Origin: Arthrobacter sp. KBS0703
GTDB lineage: Bacteria > Actinomycetota > Actinomycetes > Actinomycetales > Micrococcaceae
NCBI RefSeq assembly: GCF_002008315.2
Contig: NZ_MVDG02000001.1
Location: forward strand, 372,001-436,000
Direction of reading: 5' to 3'
Length of the DNA: 64,000 nucleotides
This document shows, in pieces, positions 8,923-17,620 of this stretch. The position numbers and the translations under genes were made by a program. Each line of letters begins with the position of its first letter. Position 1 is the first letter of the stretch. The notes beneath the pieces are model-generated. The model was not told the origin of the DNA. It ran no database searches and was given only the letters and a program-made list of their open reading frames with translations.

Positions 8923-10143
8923 CTACCTGAAGGCGGGCAATCCCGTGATGTGCTGGCCGAGGATCAGCGTATGGACCTCGTCCGTCCCCTCGTAGGTGCG
9001 CACCGACTCCAGGTTCGCGGCGTGCCGCAGCGGCGAAAAGTCCAGGGTGATGCCGTTTCCGCCCAGGATGGTCCGGGCTTCGCGGGCCACCTTGATGGCT
9101 TCACGGACGTTGTTCAGCTTGGCCAATGAAATCTGTTCGGGCCGCAACCTGCCGGCATCCTTGAGCCGGCCCAGGTGCATCGCCAGCATAGTGCCCTTCT
9201 GGATTTCCAGCAGCATGTTCACCAGCTTCTCCTGCGTGAGCTGGTAGCCCGCCAGCGACCGGCCGAACTGCTGCCGCTCCGCCGCGTAGTTCAGGGCCGC
9301 CTCGTAGGAGTCGCGGGCCGCGCCCATGGCTCCCCAGGCGATGCCGTACCGGGCCTCGTTGAGGCAGGAGAACGGCCCGCTGAGTCCGCGCGCGCCCGGC
9401 AGCAGCGCCTCCGGTCCCAGCAGCACGCCGTCGAACGTCACGTCGCACTGAACGGAGGCGCGCATCGACAGTTTCTGACCGATGGGCGCGGCGCTGACGC
9501 CGGCGGTGCCGGCCGGCACGAGGAAGCCGCGGATGCCGTCGTCGGTCCTGGCCCAGACCACCATGACGTCGGCAATGGAGGCGAGTCCGATCCAGCGCTT
9601 GGAGCCGTCCAGGATCCAGCCGGCGTCGGCGCCGGTGCCGTCCTGACGGGCGAAGGTGGCCATCGACGACGGGTCCGAACCGGCCGTCGGCTCCGTGAGC
9701 GCGAAGCAGCCGATCACCTCACCCGCCGCCATGCGGGGGAGCCACTCCTCCTTCTGGTCCTCCGAACCCCATCTGTGGATCGCGGTCATGGCCAGCGATC
9801 CCTGAACGGAGACGAACGTGCGGATGCCGGAATCGCCGGCCTCCAGCTCCATGGCTGCCAGGCCGTACTCGACGGCGGATCGCCCCGGGCAGCCGTAGCC
9901 CTCCAGGTGCATGCCCAGCACGCCGAGCTCGCCAAGCTGCGCCGGCAGATGCCGCGGAAAAATGCCTTGGTCGTACCACTCGGCGATCTCCGGGCGGATC
10001 TGCTGGTCGGTGAAGTCGCGGATCCGCTGCCGGAGGAACAGCTCATCGGGAGTCAGCAGTGAATCGAGGTCCAGGACGTCGGAGGGGTCGGGGAGCCCGA
10101 ACTCGGCCGTGGCTGCGGCGGGGTCAAGGTCGTCGTTGCTCAT
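8923..10143 (-). CDS. acyl-CoA dehydrogenase, glutaryl-CoA dehydrogenase type
   Basis: 406 residues, a soluble FAD flavoprotein. CFALTEPTAGSDPSSM is the FAD/substrate signature, and the catalytic base is E385 in TYEGTDEVHTLILGQ. That C-terminal position and the EGTxxxHxLILG form are characteristic of glutaryl-CoA dehydrogenase and close relatives, which make crotonyl-CoA from glutaryl-CoA in lysine and tryptophan breakdown. It starts 9 bases after the APC permease stop and is probably the fourth gene of the minus-strand operon. Whether the permease supplies an amino acid for this pathway is speculation. Confidence 0.85.
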   Translation of the reverse strand: MSNDDLDPAAATAEFGLPDPSDVLDLDSLLTPDELFLRQRIRDFTDQQIRPEIAEWYDQGIFPRHLPAQLGELGVLGMHLEGYGCPGRSAVEYGLAAMELEAGDSGIRTFVSVQGSLAMTAIHRWGSEDQKEEWLPRMAAGEVIGCFALTEPTAGSDPSSMATFARQDGTGADAGWILDGSKRWIGLASIADVMVVWARTDDGIRGFLVPAGTAGVSAAPIGQKLSMRASVQCDVTFDGVLLGPEALLPGARGLSGPFSCLNEARYGIAWGAMGAARDSYEAALNYAAERQQFGRSLAGYQLTQEKLVNMLLEIQKGTMLAMHLGRLKDAGRLRPEQISLAKLNNVREAIKVAREARTILGGNGITLDFSPLRHAANLESVRTYEGTDEVHTLILGQHITGLPAFR

Positions 10144-10152
10144 GGCAGCATC

Positions 10153-11682
10153 CTACGGCGCAGTATCTGCGGGACGGGGGTAGACCTGCTGCGTGCCCAG
10201 GAAGTAGTCCCGCGTGGACGGCAGGAACCGGCACACCACGGCCAGCACCGCGCCCAGCGCCAGGAGCACCACGCCGCTGACAAAGGCCCCGCCGACGCCG
10301 AAGATCTGCGTGTCCCCGTACGCCGGATCCCACATCTGTGCCGCGGAGACAAAGAAGGCCGCGGTCAGGATCAGGGCCCCGAGCAGCGGCAGGACGCCGC
10401 GGAACCACAGATTGCGGGCGGACCCGCGAAGGGTGCCACGGAAGTACCAGACGCACGCGTAGCCGGTAAGGGCGTAGTAGAACGCGATGAAGAGGCTGAT
10501 GGAGCTGATCGAATCGGACAGCAGGTTCTCGCTCAGGAAGCTCATGGCCACGTAGTAAGCGATCGCTGCGCCGCCCATTACCTGCGTGGAAAAACCGGGC
10601 GTCTGGTTGCGCTCGTGGACTTCGGCGAACTTCGGCGGCAGGGCGCCGTGGACGCCCATGGACAGCGTGCCGCGCGCAGTGGGCAGGATGGTGGTCTGCG
10701 TGGAGGAGAGCACGGAGGCCAGGACCGCGACGACGATCAGCCACCCCCACGGTCCCAGGACCACGTCCTTCATGGCCAGGAAGACGTCGGCCTGGTTCTC
10801 GCTGTTGCCCAGCCCGATTCCCTCCGTGCCCACCGTGGCGTACATCATCACCAGGAGGGCCACGGAAACGTAGATGGCCACGAGGACGAAGGCAGAGATC
10901 ACGGCGCCGCGGCCCGGGGTGGTGGACGGGTTCTCGGTTTCCTCATTCACGGCCAGGCAGGTGTCCCAGCCCCAGTAGATGAACAGTGCCAGGAGGGCGC
11001 CGTGCACCACCGCGCCGGGATCGGCAAAGGCGCCGGCGGGGTTGAACCACTCGATGTCGAAGGCCTGGCCCTCCGGGGTCCCGCCGGTGATCCTGAAAAT
11101 GATGGCCACGGCGAAGATGCCCAGCGAGATGTACTGGACGTAGGTCAGGACGCGCTGGACATGTTCGCCCAGCCGGATCCCGCGGTAGTTGACCAGGGTC
11201 ATGAAGAGGATGAACACCACGCCCGTGGCCGTCACCACGAGCTTGTTCTCGGCGATCGAGCCGTCGCCGATGAGCAGCCACAGGTATTGCCCGGCCACCT
11301 GGGCGAGGTTGGCCAGGACCACGATGCCGGCCAGCGCCACGCCCCAGCCGCCCAGCCAGCCCGCCCAGGGGCCGAACGTGCGCCGGGCCCAGATGAAGGT
11401 GGTGCCGCAGTCCGGCATGGCGCTGTTGAGCTCGCGGAAGGCGTATGCGATGAACAGCACCGGAATGAAGCCCAAGAGCAGGATCAGGGGTGTGTAGTTC
11501 CCGTTCACGGCCACGATCAGCCCCAGCGTCGCGGCCAGGGAATAGACCGGAGCGGTAGAGGCCAGTCCCAGCATGACGGAGTCACCCAGGTCCAGGATCC
11601 CGGCGTGCAGTCCCTTGGAGGGCACGGGGTCGCGGGACCGGCCCCCGGTGCCGCCTCCCGCCGTCGTGGTTCCGGTGCTCAT
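10153..11682 (-). CDS. APC superfamily amino acid/polyamine permease
   Basis: 509 residues with twelve predicted helices. The N-terminal LGLASTAPVYSLAATLGLIV is the APC helix-1 break region, followed by PDCGTTFIWARRTFGPWAGWLGGWG. The long C-terminal cytoplasmic end is typical of actinobacterial APC permeases. Its ATG overlaps the stop of the ATP-grasp gene upstream (ATGA), so the two are translationally coupled. Coupling to a peptide/polyamine ligase-like enzyme suggests that both act on the same amine or amino acid, which is an inference. Confidence 0.85.
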   Translation of the reverse strand: MSTGTTTAGGGTGGRSRDPVPSKGLHAGILDLGDSVMLGLASTAPVYSLAATLGLIVAVNGNYTPLILLLGFIPVLFIAYAFRELNSAMPDCGTTFIWARRTFGPWAGWLGGWGVALAGIVVLANLAQVAGQYLWLLIGDGSIAENKLVVTATGVVFILFMTLVNYRGIRLGEHVQRVLTYVQYISLGIFAVAIIFRITGGTPEGQAFDIEWFNPAGAFADPGAVVHGALLALFIYWGWDTCLAVNEETENPSTTPGRGAVISAFVLVAIYVSVALLVMMYATVGTEGIGLGNSENQADVFLAMKDVVLGPWGWLIVVAVLASVLSSTQTTILPTARGTLSMGVHGALPPKFAEVHERNQTPGFSTQVMGGAAIAYYVAMSFLSENLLSDSISSISLFIAFYYALTGYACVWYFRGTLRGSARNLWFRGVLPLLGALILTAAFFVSAAQMWDPAYGDTQIFGVGGAFVSGVVLLALGAVLAVVCRFLPSTRDYFLGTQQVYPRPADTAP

Positions 11683-12890
11683 AGGGCGATACCTGCCTTG
11701 CTGGAGTGGGCCTGGACGCTCAGGGGTGCCGGCGCGTCAATGGTGTTGGGGACGAAGCGGCAGAAGTAATCGGTGATGGGGCCGTCGGATTCGCGGATGC
11801 CGCAGCCCACCGACTCGCCGTCCACCACCCACAGGCCGAGGACCGGATGGTTGCCGTCGAAGTCCGGGAGGGAGTGGAACTGCTGGTAGCACCAGCCCTC
11901 GCGGCCGTACCCGCCCGGCTGTTCCATGCTGATGCCCTCCGCGTGGATCCTGATGTTGTCCCCCTCGCGGCCGTGCAGCGGCTTGGCCACCCACTCCTTC
12001 AGCGGGCCGGGCTCATTGAGATACGCAGGCAGTAGGTTCGGGTGGTCCGGATACAAGTGCCACAGGGCGGCCAGCAGGGCCTTGTTGGAGAGGAGCATCT
12101 TCCAGGCCGGTTCCACCCAGCGCGGATTGTGGGCGCGCTGGAGCAGGCGGTGGCCGAACGGCTCCTTCATCATCAGCTCCCACGGGTACAGCTTGAAGAT
12201 GGTGCTGATCATGAAATTGTCCAGGTCCACGAAGCGGTTGAGGCTGGGGTCCCAGCCGATGTCGGACATGTTGATGCCGATGGTGGTCCAGCCGGCCTGG
12301 CTGGCCACGTCCCGCATGTAGGCCGCCGTCATCCAGTCTTCCCCGGATTCCTCGGCTTCGGAGTGCGCAATGTGCAGGGTGCTCATGCCGGTGCGGTACT
12401 GCAGCTTCTTCCACTGGCGGATCAGTGCCTCGTGGATGCCGTTCCACTGGTCCTTCTCCGGGAAGACGTCCTGCAGCCAGAACCACTGGGCCACCGCGGC
12501 CTCAATCAGCCCGGTGGGGGTGTCCGCGTTGTATTCGAGCATCTTGGCCGCGCCGCCCTGGCCGTCATAGACGAAATCGAAGCGGCCGTAGATGTCCATG
12601 TCGCCGGCCTGCAGGGATTCCGCCGCCAGCTCAAGGGCCTGCGGTCCGATGCCGACGGGCCCCATGGCGCCCGTTGCCAGGAACTTCGCCGCCTCGAGGC
12701 ACATCGCGTGCATTTCCTCGGCGGTCTGTTCGAGGGCTTCCACCTCGTCCATGGTGAACTCGTAGTAGGCGGATTCGTTCCAGTACTCGATCTTCTTGCC
12801 GCCGGGCAGGGCGGTGGTGGAGAAGACCAGTCCCTGCTCCTCGATTTTCTGTTTCCAGTCCGGCCGGGGCTCCGACAGTAAGCGCTTCAC
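11679..12890 (-). CDS. glutathionylspermidine synthase-like ATP-grasp protein
   Basis: 403 residues with the pre-ATP-grasp and ATP-grasp fold of the glutathionylspermidine synthase family. Marks include FDFVYDGQGGAAKMLEYNADTPT, the IGWDP and LDNFMISTIFKLYPWELMM region, and the C-terminal GREGWCYQQFHSLPDFDGN. The amidase domain of E. coli Gsp is absent, as in E. coli YgiC and YjfC. The enzyme family joins a carboxyl group to an amine using ATP; the substrate of these short forms is not established to my knowledge. The GTG start abuts the stop of the upstream YgiB-like gene. The same window carries a mycothiol gene, so glutathione is an unlikely substrate. Confidence 0.82.
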   Translation of the reverse strand: MKRLLSEPRPDWKQKIEEQGLVFSTTALPGGKKIEYWNESAYYEFTMDEVEALEQTAEEMHAMCLEAAKFLATGAMGPVGIGPQALELAAESLQAGDMDIYGRFDFVYDGQGGAAKMLEYNADTPTGLIEAAVAQWFWLQDVFPEKDQWNGIHEALIRQWKKLQYRTGMSTLHIAHSEAEESGEDWMTAAYMRDVASQAGWTTIGINMSDIGWDPSLNRFVDLDNFMISTIFKLYPWELMMKEPFGHRLLQRAHNPRWVEPAWKMLLSNKALLAALWHLYPDHPNLLPAYLNEPGPLKEWVAKPLHGREGDNIRIHAEGISMEQPGGYGREGWCYQQFHSLPDFDGNHPVLGLWVVDGESVGCGIRESDGPITDYFCRFVPNTIDAPAPLSVQAHSSKAGIAL

Positions 12891-13541
12891 CTAGCCACCC
12901 GTGCTTCCGCCCTTGGAGCTGCTGCCGAAGCCGCCCCTGCTGACCGTGCCGCCCTTGGTGCTGTAGCCCGTGGACGTCTTGGCGCCCTGCGGCACCGTTT
13001 TGGTGAAGCTCGGATAGGCCGAGCGGTTCTGCCCCACGGCCGGAACGCTGGCGCCGCGGGAATAGAAATACCACGCGTAGAGGCCGCCGCTGCGGCCAGC
13101 GGTGCTGTTGCACTGGGTGTCCTCCACCCGCTCGCCGGTTTCGTCGTTGAAGCAGACCTGCGCGTAGTCGGCTTCCTGTTCGTTGCTCGCCACGATCGCG
13201 GTGATGGTGCCGGCAAGCAGTGCTGTCACACCCAAGCCGACGACGACGGTGCGGCGCTGCGACCGCTTTTTCCTCGCCGCCGCGGAGGCCAGTTCGCGCT
13301 CGCGCTCCCGGGCGAAGGGGTCGATGATGGGACTCGGCTGGGGGAGGTCCTGGGTTTGATTGCCGTTGGCCTGCGGGCCCTTGCCTTGTTGACCCTCGTC
13401 CTGTTGGCCCTGGTTCAGCAGCTCAGGGTGAAGCTCCGGCTTGGGTACCTGCCAGGGCGGCGGCTTGGCGGGCCCGGCGCCGGACGCGTTCTCGCCGCGG
13501 CCCCCGCCGGGTTCCTGCTGCGGGTCCTTCTCCGGGTCCAT
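12891..13541 (-). CDS. YgiB-like (DUF1190-type) single-pass membrane protein
   Basis: 216 residues from the ATG at 13541, which has an AGGGGGAA ribosome site. The first 90 residues are polar and rich in P, Q and G. One membrane helix follows (TVVVGLGVTALLAGTITAIV), then an external part with a cysteine pair (CFNDETGERVEDTQC), YAWYFYSRG and a Gly/Ser-rich RGGFGSSSKGG tail. The cysteine pair, aromatic patch and RGGFG tail resemble E. coli YgiB, which is also coupled to an ATP-grasp protein (YgiC). The assignment rests on this pattern and synteny. The function is unknown. Confidence 0.62.
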   Translation of the reverse strand: MDPEKDPQQEPGGGRGENASGAGPAKPPPWQVPKPELHPELLNQGQQDEGQQGKGPQANGNQTQDLPQPSPIIDPFARERERELASAAARKKRSQRRTVVVGLGVTALLAGTITAIVASNEQEADYAQVCFNDETGERVEDTQCNSTAGRSGGLYAWYFYSRGASVPAVGQNRSAYPSFTKTVPQGAKTSTGYSTKGGTVSRGGFGSSSKGGSTGG

Positions 13542-13719
13542 GGTTCCCCCTGCTGTTCCATGCTGTTGAGCGCCTGCGCTCGCGGGCCAGTGAAATCCTG
13601 CAGCAAGCCTAGTAGCTGCATGCTCGGGCGGCGAACAAAATCGGACAGGACGGCCCATTGGCAGGACTCCTTCCCGGCAGGTCAGGGCACCGGGAACGCC
13701 GAGAACCTAGACTGTTGCC

Positions 13720-14373
13720 ATGGACACCGCCACTCTGCTTGCCGTCTGCCGGGTACACCAGCTCCTTCCTGATGAAGGGAGCGTTGGCGTCACGGCCATT
13801 GACAAGCGCCCGGTGGACGGACCGGTGAAGGTGCACAAGCTGGGTCTGCACGGCGACATCCAGGCCAGCCGCATCCACCACGGTGGCGAAGACCAGGCGC
13901 TGTACGCCTATTCCCAGGCCGACGCCGATTACTGGATCGGCGAGCTGCAGCGCGAACTGCCGCCCGGAATCTTCGGCGAAAACCTGAGGGTGGCCGGCAT
14001 CGAGACCACCGGCGCGGTGATCGGTGAGCGCTGGAAGATCGGCCTGGATGTCGAAGTCGAGGTCACCTCGCCGCGCGTGCCGTGTGCTGCATTCCAGCGG
14101 CGCATGGGGGAGGCCCAGTGGGTCAAGCGCTTCACCGAGGCGGGCCGCGTGGGCACGTACCTCCGGGTGATCCGGACCGGCTCGATCCAGGCCGGCGACC
14201 ACATCCACCGGCTGTTCGTTCCCAGCCACGGGGTGACAATCGGCCGGTGGTTCAGCCAGCCGGACGTCGAAGCCATGGAGGCCCTCCGGGACGCCGACGC
14301 GGACGGCGAGATCCGCCTCCAGCCCGAGTACCACGACGAATTCGAGAAGCTGCTGCGCCGGGTGGGAAGCTAA
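13720..14373 (+). CDS. MOSC domain protein (YiiM-like)
   Basis: 217 residues. MOSC domains are beta-barrel modules that carry sulfur or bind molybdenum cofactor; the conserved cysteine sits in TSPRVPCAAFQ. The signature GLHGDIQASRIHHGGEDQALYAYSQ and the GIFGENLRVAG segment match the YiiM subgroup, which in E. coli handles N-hydroxylated compounds with molybdoenzymes. The C-terminal HDEFEKLLRRVG matches the trihelical tail of the subgroup. Monocistronic, and divergent from the YgiB-like gene. Confidence 0.85.
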   Translation: MDTATLLAVCRVHQLLPDEGSVGVTAIDKRPVDGPVKVHKLGLHGDIQASRIHHGGEDQALYAYSQADADYWIGELQRELPPGIFGENLRVAGIETTGAVIGERWKIGLDVEVEVTSPRVPCAAFQRRMGEAQWVKRFTEAGRVGTYLRVIRTGSIQAGDHIHRLFVPSHGVTIGRWFSQPDVEAMEALRDADADGEIRLQPEYHDEFEKLLRRVGS

Positions 14374-14906
14374 CCCCTCCCAGCTTTGGGTATTTCTGCA
14401 CCGCTTTCGGCAGCCCCGGTGCCGGGGAACCCTGGGTTGGCGCGGAAGCCGGATCCAGCGGCGCCGGAAAACGGTGCAAATCTGCGGCGAATCCGCTGAA
14501 GCACGGCCGAAAACGCGGGTTGGCCGCCGCCCGTGTGTGCAAGCTCACCGCCGTCTGAGGCGCCCCGGTTACCCAGGCGCGGATCTATGCCCTACACTTG
14601 AAATATCCCCCACTCCGGAAATCCCTTATTCCTGCCCAATTTTTGAGGCAGGACTGGCAAGTGTTGGAGTCCGCAAATGTGAAGCGGGCATTTTCATAGG
14701 GAGAGCCGGCTAAAGAAAACGCTGTACAGACTGCTGGGATAGCAGCCAAGAGATGCAGCGGGAAGTCCTGCCACGGGATTGCGAAAGCGCCGGACTTCTA
14801 CGTGACCGGCCGGTCAATGTATGCCCGGCAACCACGGCACAAGTACTGCGGCTCCGCTCACCTCGGGTTGTGCCGCCTGGCCCCCTATGGATGAGGAAAC
14901 TTCCCT
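14374..14906 (+). promoter_or_regulatory. 533-bp gene-free stretch, probable long leader of the DEAD-box gene
   Basis: No coding sequence is convincing here. A TTACCC / TACACT pair at 14569 and 14593 (18-base spacing) could be a promoter, which would give a leader of about 300 bases. An inverted repeat GAAGTCC...GGACTTC lies near 14762-14798. Long structured leaders are usual for cold-induced DEAD-box helicase genes; that this one works the same way is inference. Confidence 0.35.
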
Positions 14907-17075
14907 ATGCCCGAAAATCACAACGACGCCATCGAGACCGAAACGGCGACTGCCGACACCGCGACCGTCGAATTCACTGAGGCCGTTGCCCCCGCAGCAG
15001 AGCCCACCCCTGCCAAGGCCGAAGAGCCCGCCGAAGCCCAGGCTGAAGAGGCGCCCGCCGCACCCGCAGCCAAGGCTGAGGAAGCCGAAGAAGAAGGCGT
15101 GAAGTTCGCCGATCTCGGCATCGACGGCCGCGTCCTCGCCGCCCTGCAGGACGTCGGCTACGAAAAGCCTTCCCCCATCCAGGCAGCAACCATCCCGCTG
15201 CTGCTTGAAGGCCGCGACGTCGTGGGCCTCGCCCAGACAGGCACCGGTAAGACTGCAGCATTCGCAGTACCGGCACTGTCCCGCCTGGCCGAGCTCCACG
15301 ACCTCAACGGCCCGTCCCGCAAGACGCAGGCCCTGGTTCTCGCCCCGACCCGCGAGCTTGCGCTCCAGGTTGCCGAGGCCTTCACCTCCTACGCCAAGCA
15401 CATCGACGACTTCACCGTCCTCCCGGTCTACGGCGGCTCCGCCTACGGCCCCCAGCTCTCCGGCCTCCGCCGCGGTGCCCAGGTTGTTGTCGGTACCCCC
15501 GGCCGTGTAATCGACCACATCGCCAAGGGTTCCCTGGACCTGTCCGAGCTGCAGTACCTCGTGCTGGACGAGGCTGACGAGATGCTCCGCATGGGCTTCG
15601 CCGAAGACGTGGAGCAGATCTTCCAGCAGACGCCTTCGGACCGCCAGGTTGCACTGTTCTCCGCAACTATGCCGAGCCAGATCCGCCGGATGTCCAAGCA
15701 GTACCTGAACAACCCGGCCGAGATCTCGGTGAAGTCCAAGACCACCACCGGCGCCAACACCCGCCAGCGTTACCTGCAGGTGATGGGCCCGCACAAGCTG
15801 GACGCGCTGACCCGCATCCTCGAGGTCGAAGAGTTCGACGGCGTCATCGCCTTCGTGCGCACCAAGATGGCCACCGAGGACCTGGCCGACAAGTTGAGGT
15901 CCCGCGGCTTCCAGGCTGCCGCCATCAACGGTGACATCCCGCAGCAGCAGCGCGAACGGACTGTCGAGGCGCTTAAGGAAGGCCGCATCGACATCCTGGT
16001 GGCCACCGACGTCGCGGCCCGTGGCCTTGACGTTGAGCGCATCAGCCACGTGATCAACTACGACATCCCGCACGACACCGAGTCCTACGTCCACCGCATC
16101 GGCCGCACCGGCCGTGCAGGCCGCAGCGGCGACGCCGTTCTCTTCATGACCCCGCGGGAAAAGTACCTGCTGCGTTCCATCGAGAAGGCCACCCGCCAGC
16201 CGGTGGAGCAGATGCACCTGCCCACCGCCGAGACCGTCAACACGCTGCGCCTGGGCAAGTTCGCCGAGCGCATCACGGAGACCCTCGAGTCCGAAGATGT
16301 AGCAGCGTTCCGCGACCTGATCGCGTCCTACGAGGAAGAGCACAACGTTCCGGCTGCGGAGATCGCCGCTGCACTGGCCGTCATGGCACAGGGCGGACAG
16401 CCTCTCCTGGTCAAGGAACTGCCTGCAGCTCCCGAGTTCCAGAAGCGCGAACGCTCCAAGGACGGCTTCGGCTCCCGCGGCCCGACCCGCACGCTGACCG
16501 AGGGCAACGCCACCTACCGGATCGCCGTCGGACGCCGCCAGCGCGTCATGCCGGGCTCCATCGTGGGCGCCATTGCCAACGAAGGCGGCATCTCCTCGGC
16601 CCAGATCGGCGGCATCGACATCCGCTCGGACCACTCCCTCGTGGAGCTTCCGGCGGACCTGAGCGCCGATCAGCTCAAGGCCCTGTCCCGCACCCGGATC
16701 GGCGGCGAGCTGATCCACCTCGAGCTGGACAACGGCCGCAAGCCGTCCGGTGGCGGCGGCGAGCGCGGCGGTTACCAGGGCAACCGCGGCGGCGACCGTG
16801 GCGGTTACTCCGGCGGCGGAGACCGTGGCGGCAACTTCAAGGGCAACGGCGGGTTCAAGAAGGAATTCCGCAAGAGCGACGGCGAGCGTTCCTCCGCTGA
16901 CCGCGGCGGCCGTTCGTACAGCGACCGTTCGGAGCGCACCGTTGGCGCTGACAGCGGCGCCACCCGCGGCCAGGCCAGCGACTCCCGCTTCGGCGGTCAC
17001 GGCGACGGCTCACGCAAGCCCCGCCACGGCAACGAAGGCGGACAGGGCGGCTTTAACCGCAAGGGCAAGTGGTAA
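14907..17075 (+). CDS. deaD: DEAD-box ATP-dependent RNA helicase (DeaD/CsdA type)
   Basis: 722 residues. After an acidic Ala/Glu-rich N-terminal extension of about 65 residues come all helicase motifs in order: Q motif, AQTGTGKT near 110, PTRELALQV, TPGRVIDH, VLDEADEML near 219, FSATMP, the ARGLD region and HRIGRTGRAGR. A DbpA-type RNA-binding domain follows (YRIAVGRRQRVMPGSIVGAI), then a Gly/Arg-rich tail with RGG repeats. The domain order is that of DeaD, which remodels rRNA and mRNA structure, especially in the cold. Monocistronic, with its own terminator. Confidence 0.93.
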   Translation: MPENHNDAIETETATADTATVEFTEAVAPAAEPTPAKAEEPAEAQAEEAPAAPAAKAEEAEEEGVKFADLGIDGRVLAALQDVGYEKPSPIQAATIPLLLEGRDVVGLAQTGTGKTAAFAVPALSRLAELHDLNGPSRKTQALVLAPTRELALQVAEAFTSYAKHIDDFTVLPVYGGSAYGPQLSGLRRGAQVVVGTPGRVIDHIAKGSLDLSELQYLVLDEADEMLRMGFAEDVEQIFQQTPSDRQVALFSATMPSQIRRMSKQYLNNPAEISVKSKTTTGANTRQRYLQVMGPHKLDALTRILEVEEFDGVIAFVRTKMATEDLADKLRSRGFQAAAINGDIPQQQRERTVEALKEGRIDILVATDVAARGLDVERISHVINYDIPHDTESYVHRIGRTGRAGRSGDAVLFMTPREKYLLRSIEKATRQPVEQMHLPTAETVNTLRLGKFAERITETLESEDVAAFRDLIASYEEEHNVPAAEIAAALAVMAQGGQPLLVKELPAAPEFQKRERSKDGFGSRGPTRTLTEGNATYRIAVGRRQRVMPGSIVGAIANEGGISSAQIGGIDIRSDHSLVELPADLSADQLKALSRTRIGGELIHLELDNGRKPSGGGGERGGYQGNRGGDRGGYSGGGDRGGNFKGNGGFKKEFRKSDGERSSADRGGRSYSDRSERTVGADSGATRGQASDSRFGGHGDGSRKPRHGNEGGQGGFNRKGKW

Positions 17076-17125
17076 CCACCGGCCCGGGGGAGTAGCTCCC
17101 TGGCAGCAGTGTTGAATTGACAGGG

Positions 17126-17159
17126 ATGGACCGGCTTTCGAGCCGGTCCATACCTGTTT
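17126..17159 (+). terminator. terminator after deaD, UUCG tetraloop
   Basis: ATGGACCGGCT-TTCG-AGCCGGTCCAT is a perfect 11-bp stem closed by a TTCG tetraloop, followed by TACCTGTTT. It is a strong hairpin 50 bases after the helicase stop. Confidence 0.8.
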
Positions 17160-17258
17160 AATCCGGTCTCGCGAAGGGCCGAAAAGGGCATTTTCGAGGC
17201 CACAAAAATCCTTCCTGTGCAACTGTTTCGGCGGCTCCGGAGGCGCCCTCCCGCCGAT

Positions 17259-17287
17259 TTGTTGAGTGGGAACTCTTCCGGTAGAGT
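17259..17287 (+). promoter_or_regulatory. promoter of the tRNA unit
   Basis: TTGTTG at 17259-17264 and TAGAGT at 17282-17287 with a 17-base spacer, placed 12 bases ahead of the first tRNA base. This fits a housekeeping sigma promoter. Confidence 0.7.
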
Positions 17288-17298
17288 ATTTACTCGTT

Positions 17299-17370
17299 GC
17301 CCCCCTAGCTCAGTGGTAGAGCGCGTTCTTGGTAAGAACGAGGTCACCGGATCGATTCCGGTGGGGGGCT
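17299..17370 (+). tRNA. tRNA-Thr (GGT anticodon)
   Basis: 72 bases folding into a full cloverleaf. Acceptor GCCCCCC pairs with GGGGGGC. The anticodon stem CGTTC/GAACG encloses TTGGTAA, anticodon GGT (threonine). The T arm is ACCGG-ATCGATT-CCGGT. The CCA end is not encoded. Confidence 0.95.
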
Positions 17371-17381
17371 CTGAATGAGGG

Positions 17382-17422
17382 CCTGTGTCAAGGCGGTCTT
17401 GACCGGCTTGACACAGGTTTTT
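17382..17422 (+). terminator. hairpin with T-run between the two tRNAs
   Basis: CCTGTGTCAAG and CTTGACACAGG form a perfect 11-bp stem with a 14-base loop, followed directly by TTTTT. It has the form of an intrinsic terminator after tRNA-Thr, so tRNA-Met either has its own promoter or depends on readthrough. Confidence 0.8.
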
Positions 17423-17431
17423 CTCATTCGT

Positions 17432-17505
17432 GGCGGTGTAGCTCAGTTGGTTAGAGCGCACGACTCATAATCGTGAGGTCGGGAGATCGAGCCTCCCCAC
17501 CGCTA
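17432..17505 (+). tRNA. tRNA-Met (CAT anticodon, elongator type)
   Basis: 74 bases. Acceptor GGCGGTG pairs with CACCGCT, with a G-U pair at position 1-72. The anticodon stem CACGA/TCGTG encloses CTCATAA, and the T arm is GGGAG/CTCCC. The G1-U72 pair is unlike the C1-A72 mismatch of the initiator. A CAT anticodon could also mark a lysidine-modified isoleucine tRNA, which I think is less likely. Confidence 0.9.
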
Positions 17506-17512
17506 CAGAATA

Positions 17513-17546
17513 AGCCCCCGGAATCCGCAAGGTTCCGGGGGCTTTT
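17513..17546 (+). terminator. intrinsic terminator after tRNA-Met
   Basis: AAGCCCCCGGAA and TTCCGGGGGCTT form a long GC-rich stem followed by TTCT, 8 bases after the tRNA. Confidence 0.88.
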
Positions 17547-17620
17547 CTGTCTTCAGTTCCGCCTGCAACACGGGACCGTGACAAGAACCACGTTTCCCCG
17601 TAGCTTGGCAGCACTGGCGA

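Noticed and set aside
14814..17000. Long minus-strand open frame (728 codons) opposite the helicase gene
   Set aside because: A high-GC antisense shadow: it exactly mirrors deaD, and its product is low-complexity A/V/L/G with no domain.
17432..17505. The second tRNA as the initiator tRNA
   Set aside because: The first acceptor pair is G-U, not the unpaired C1-A72 of initiator tRNAs.
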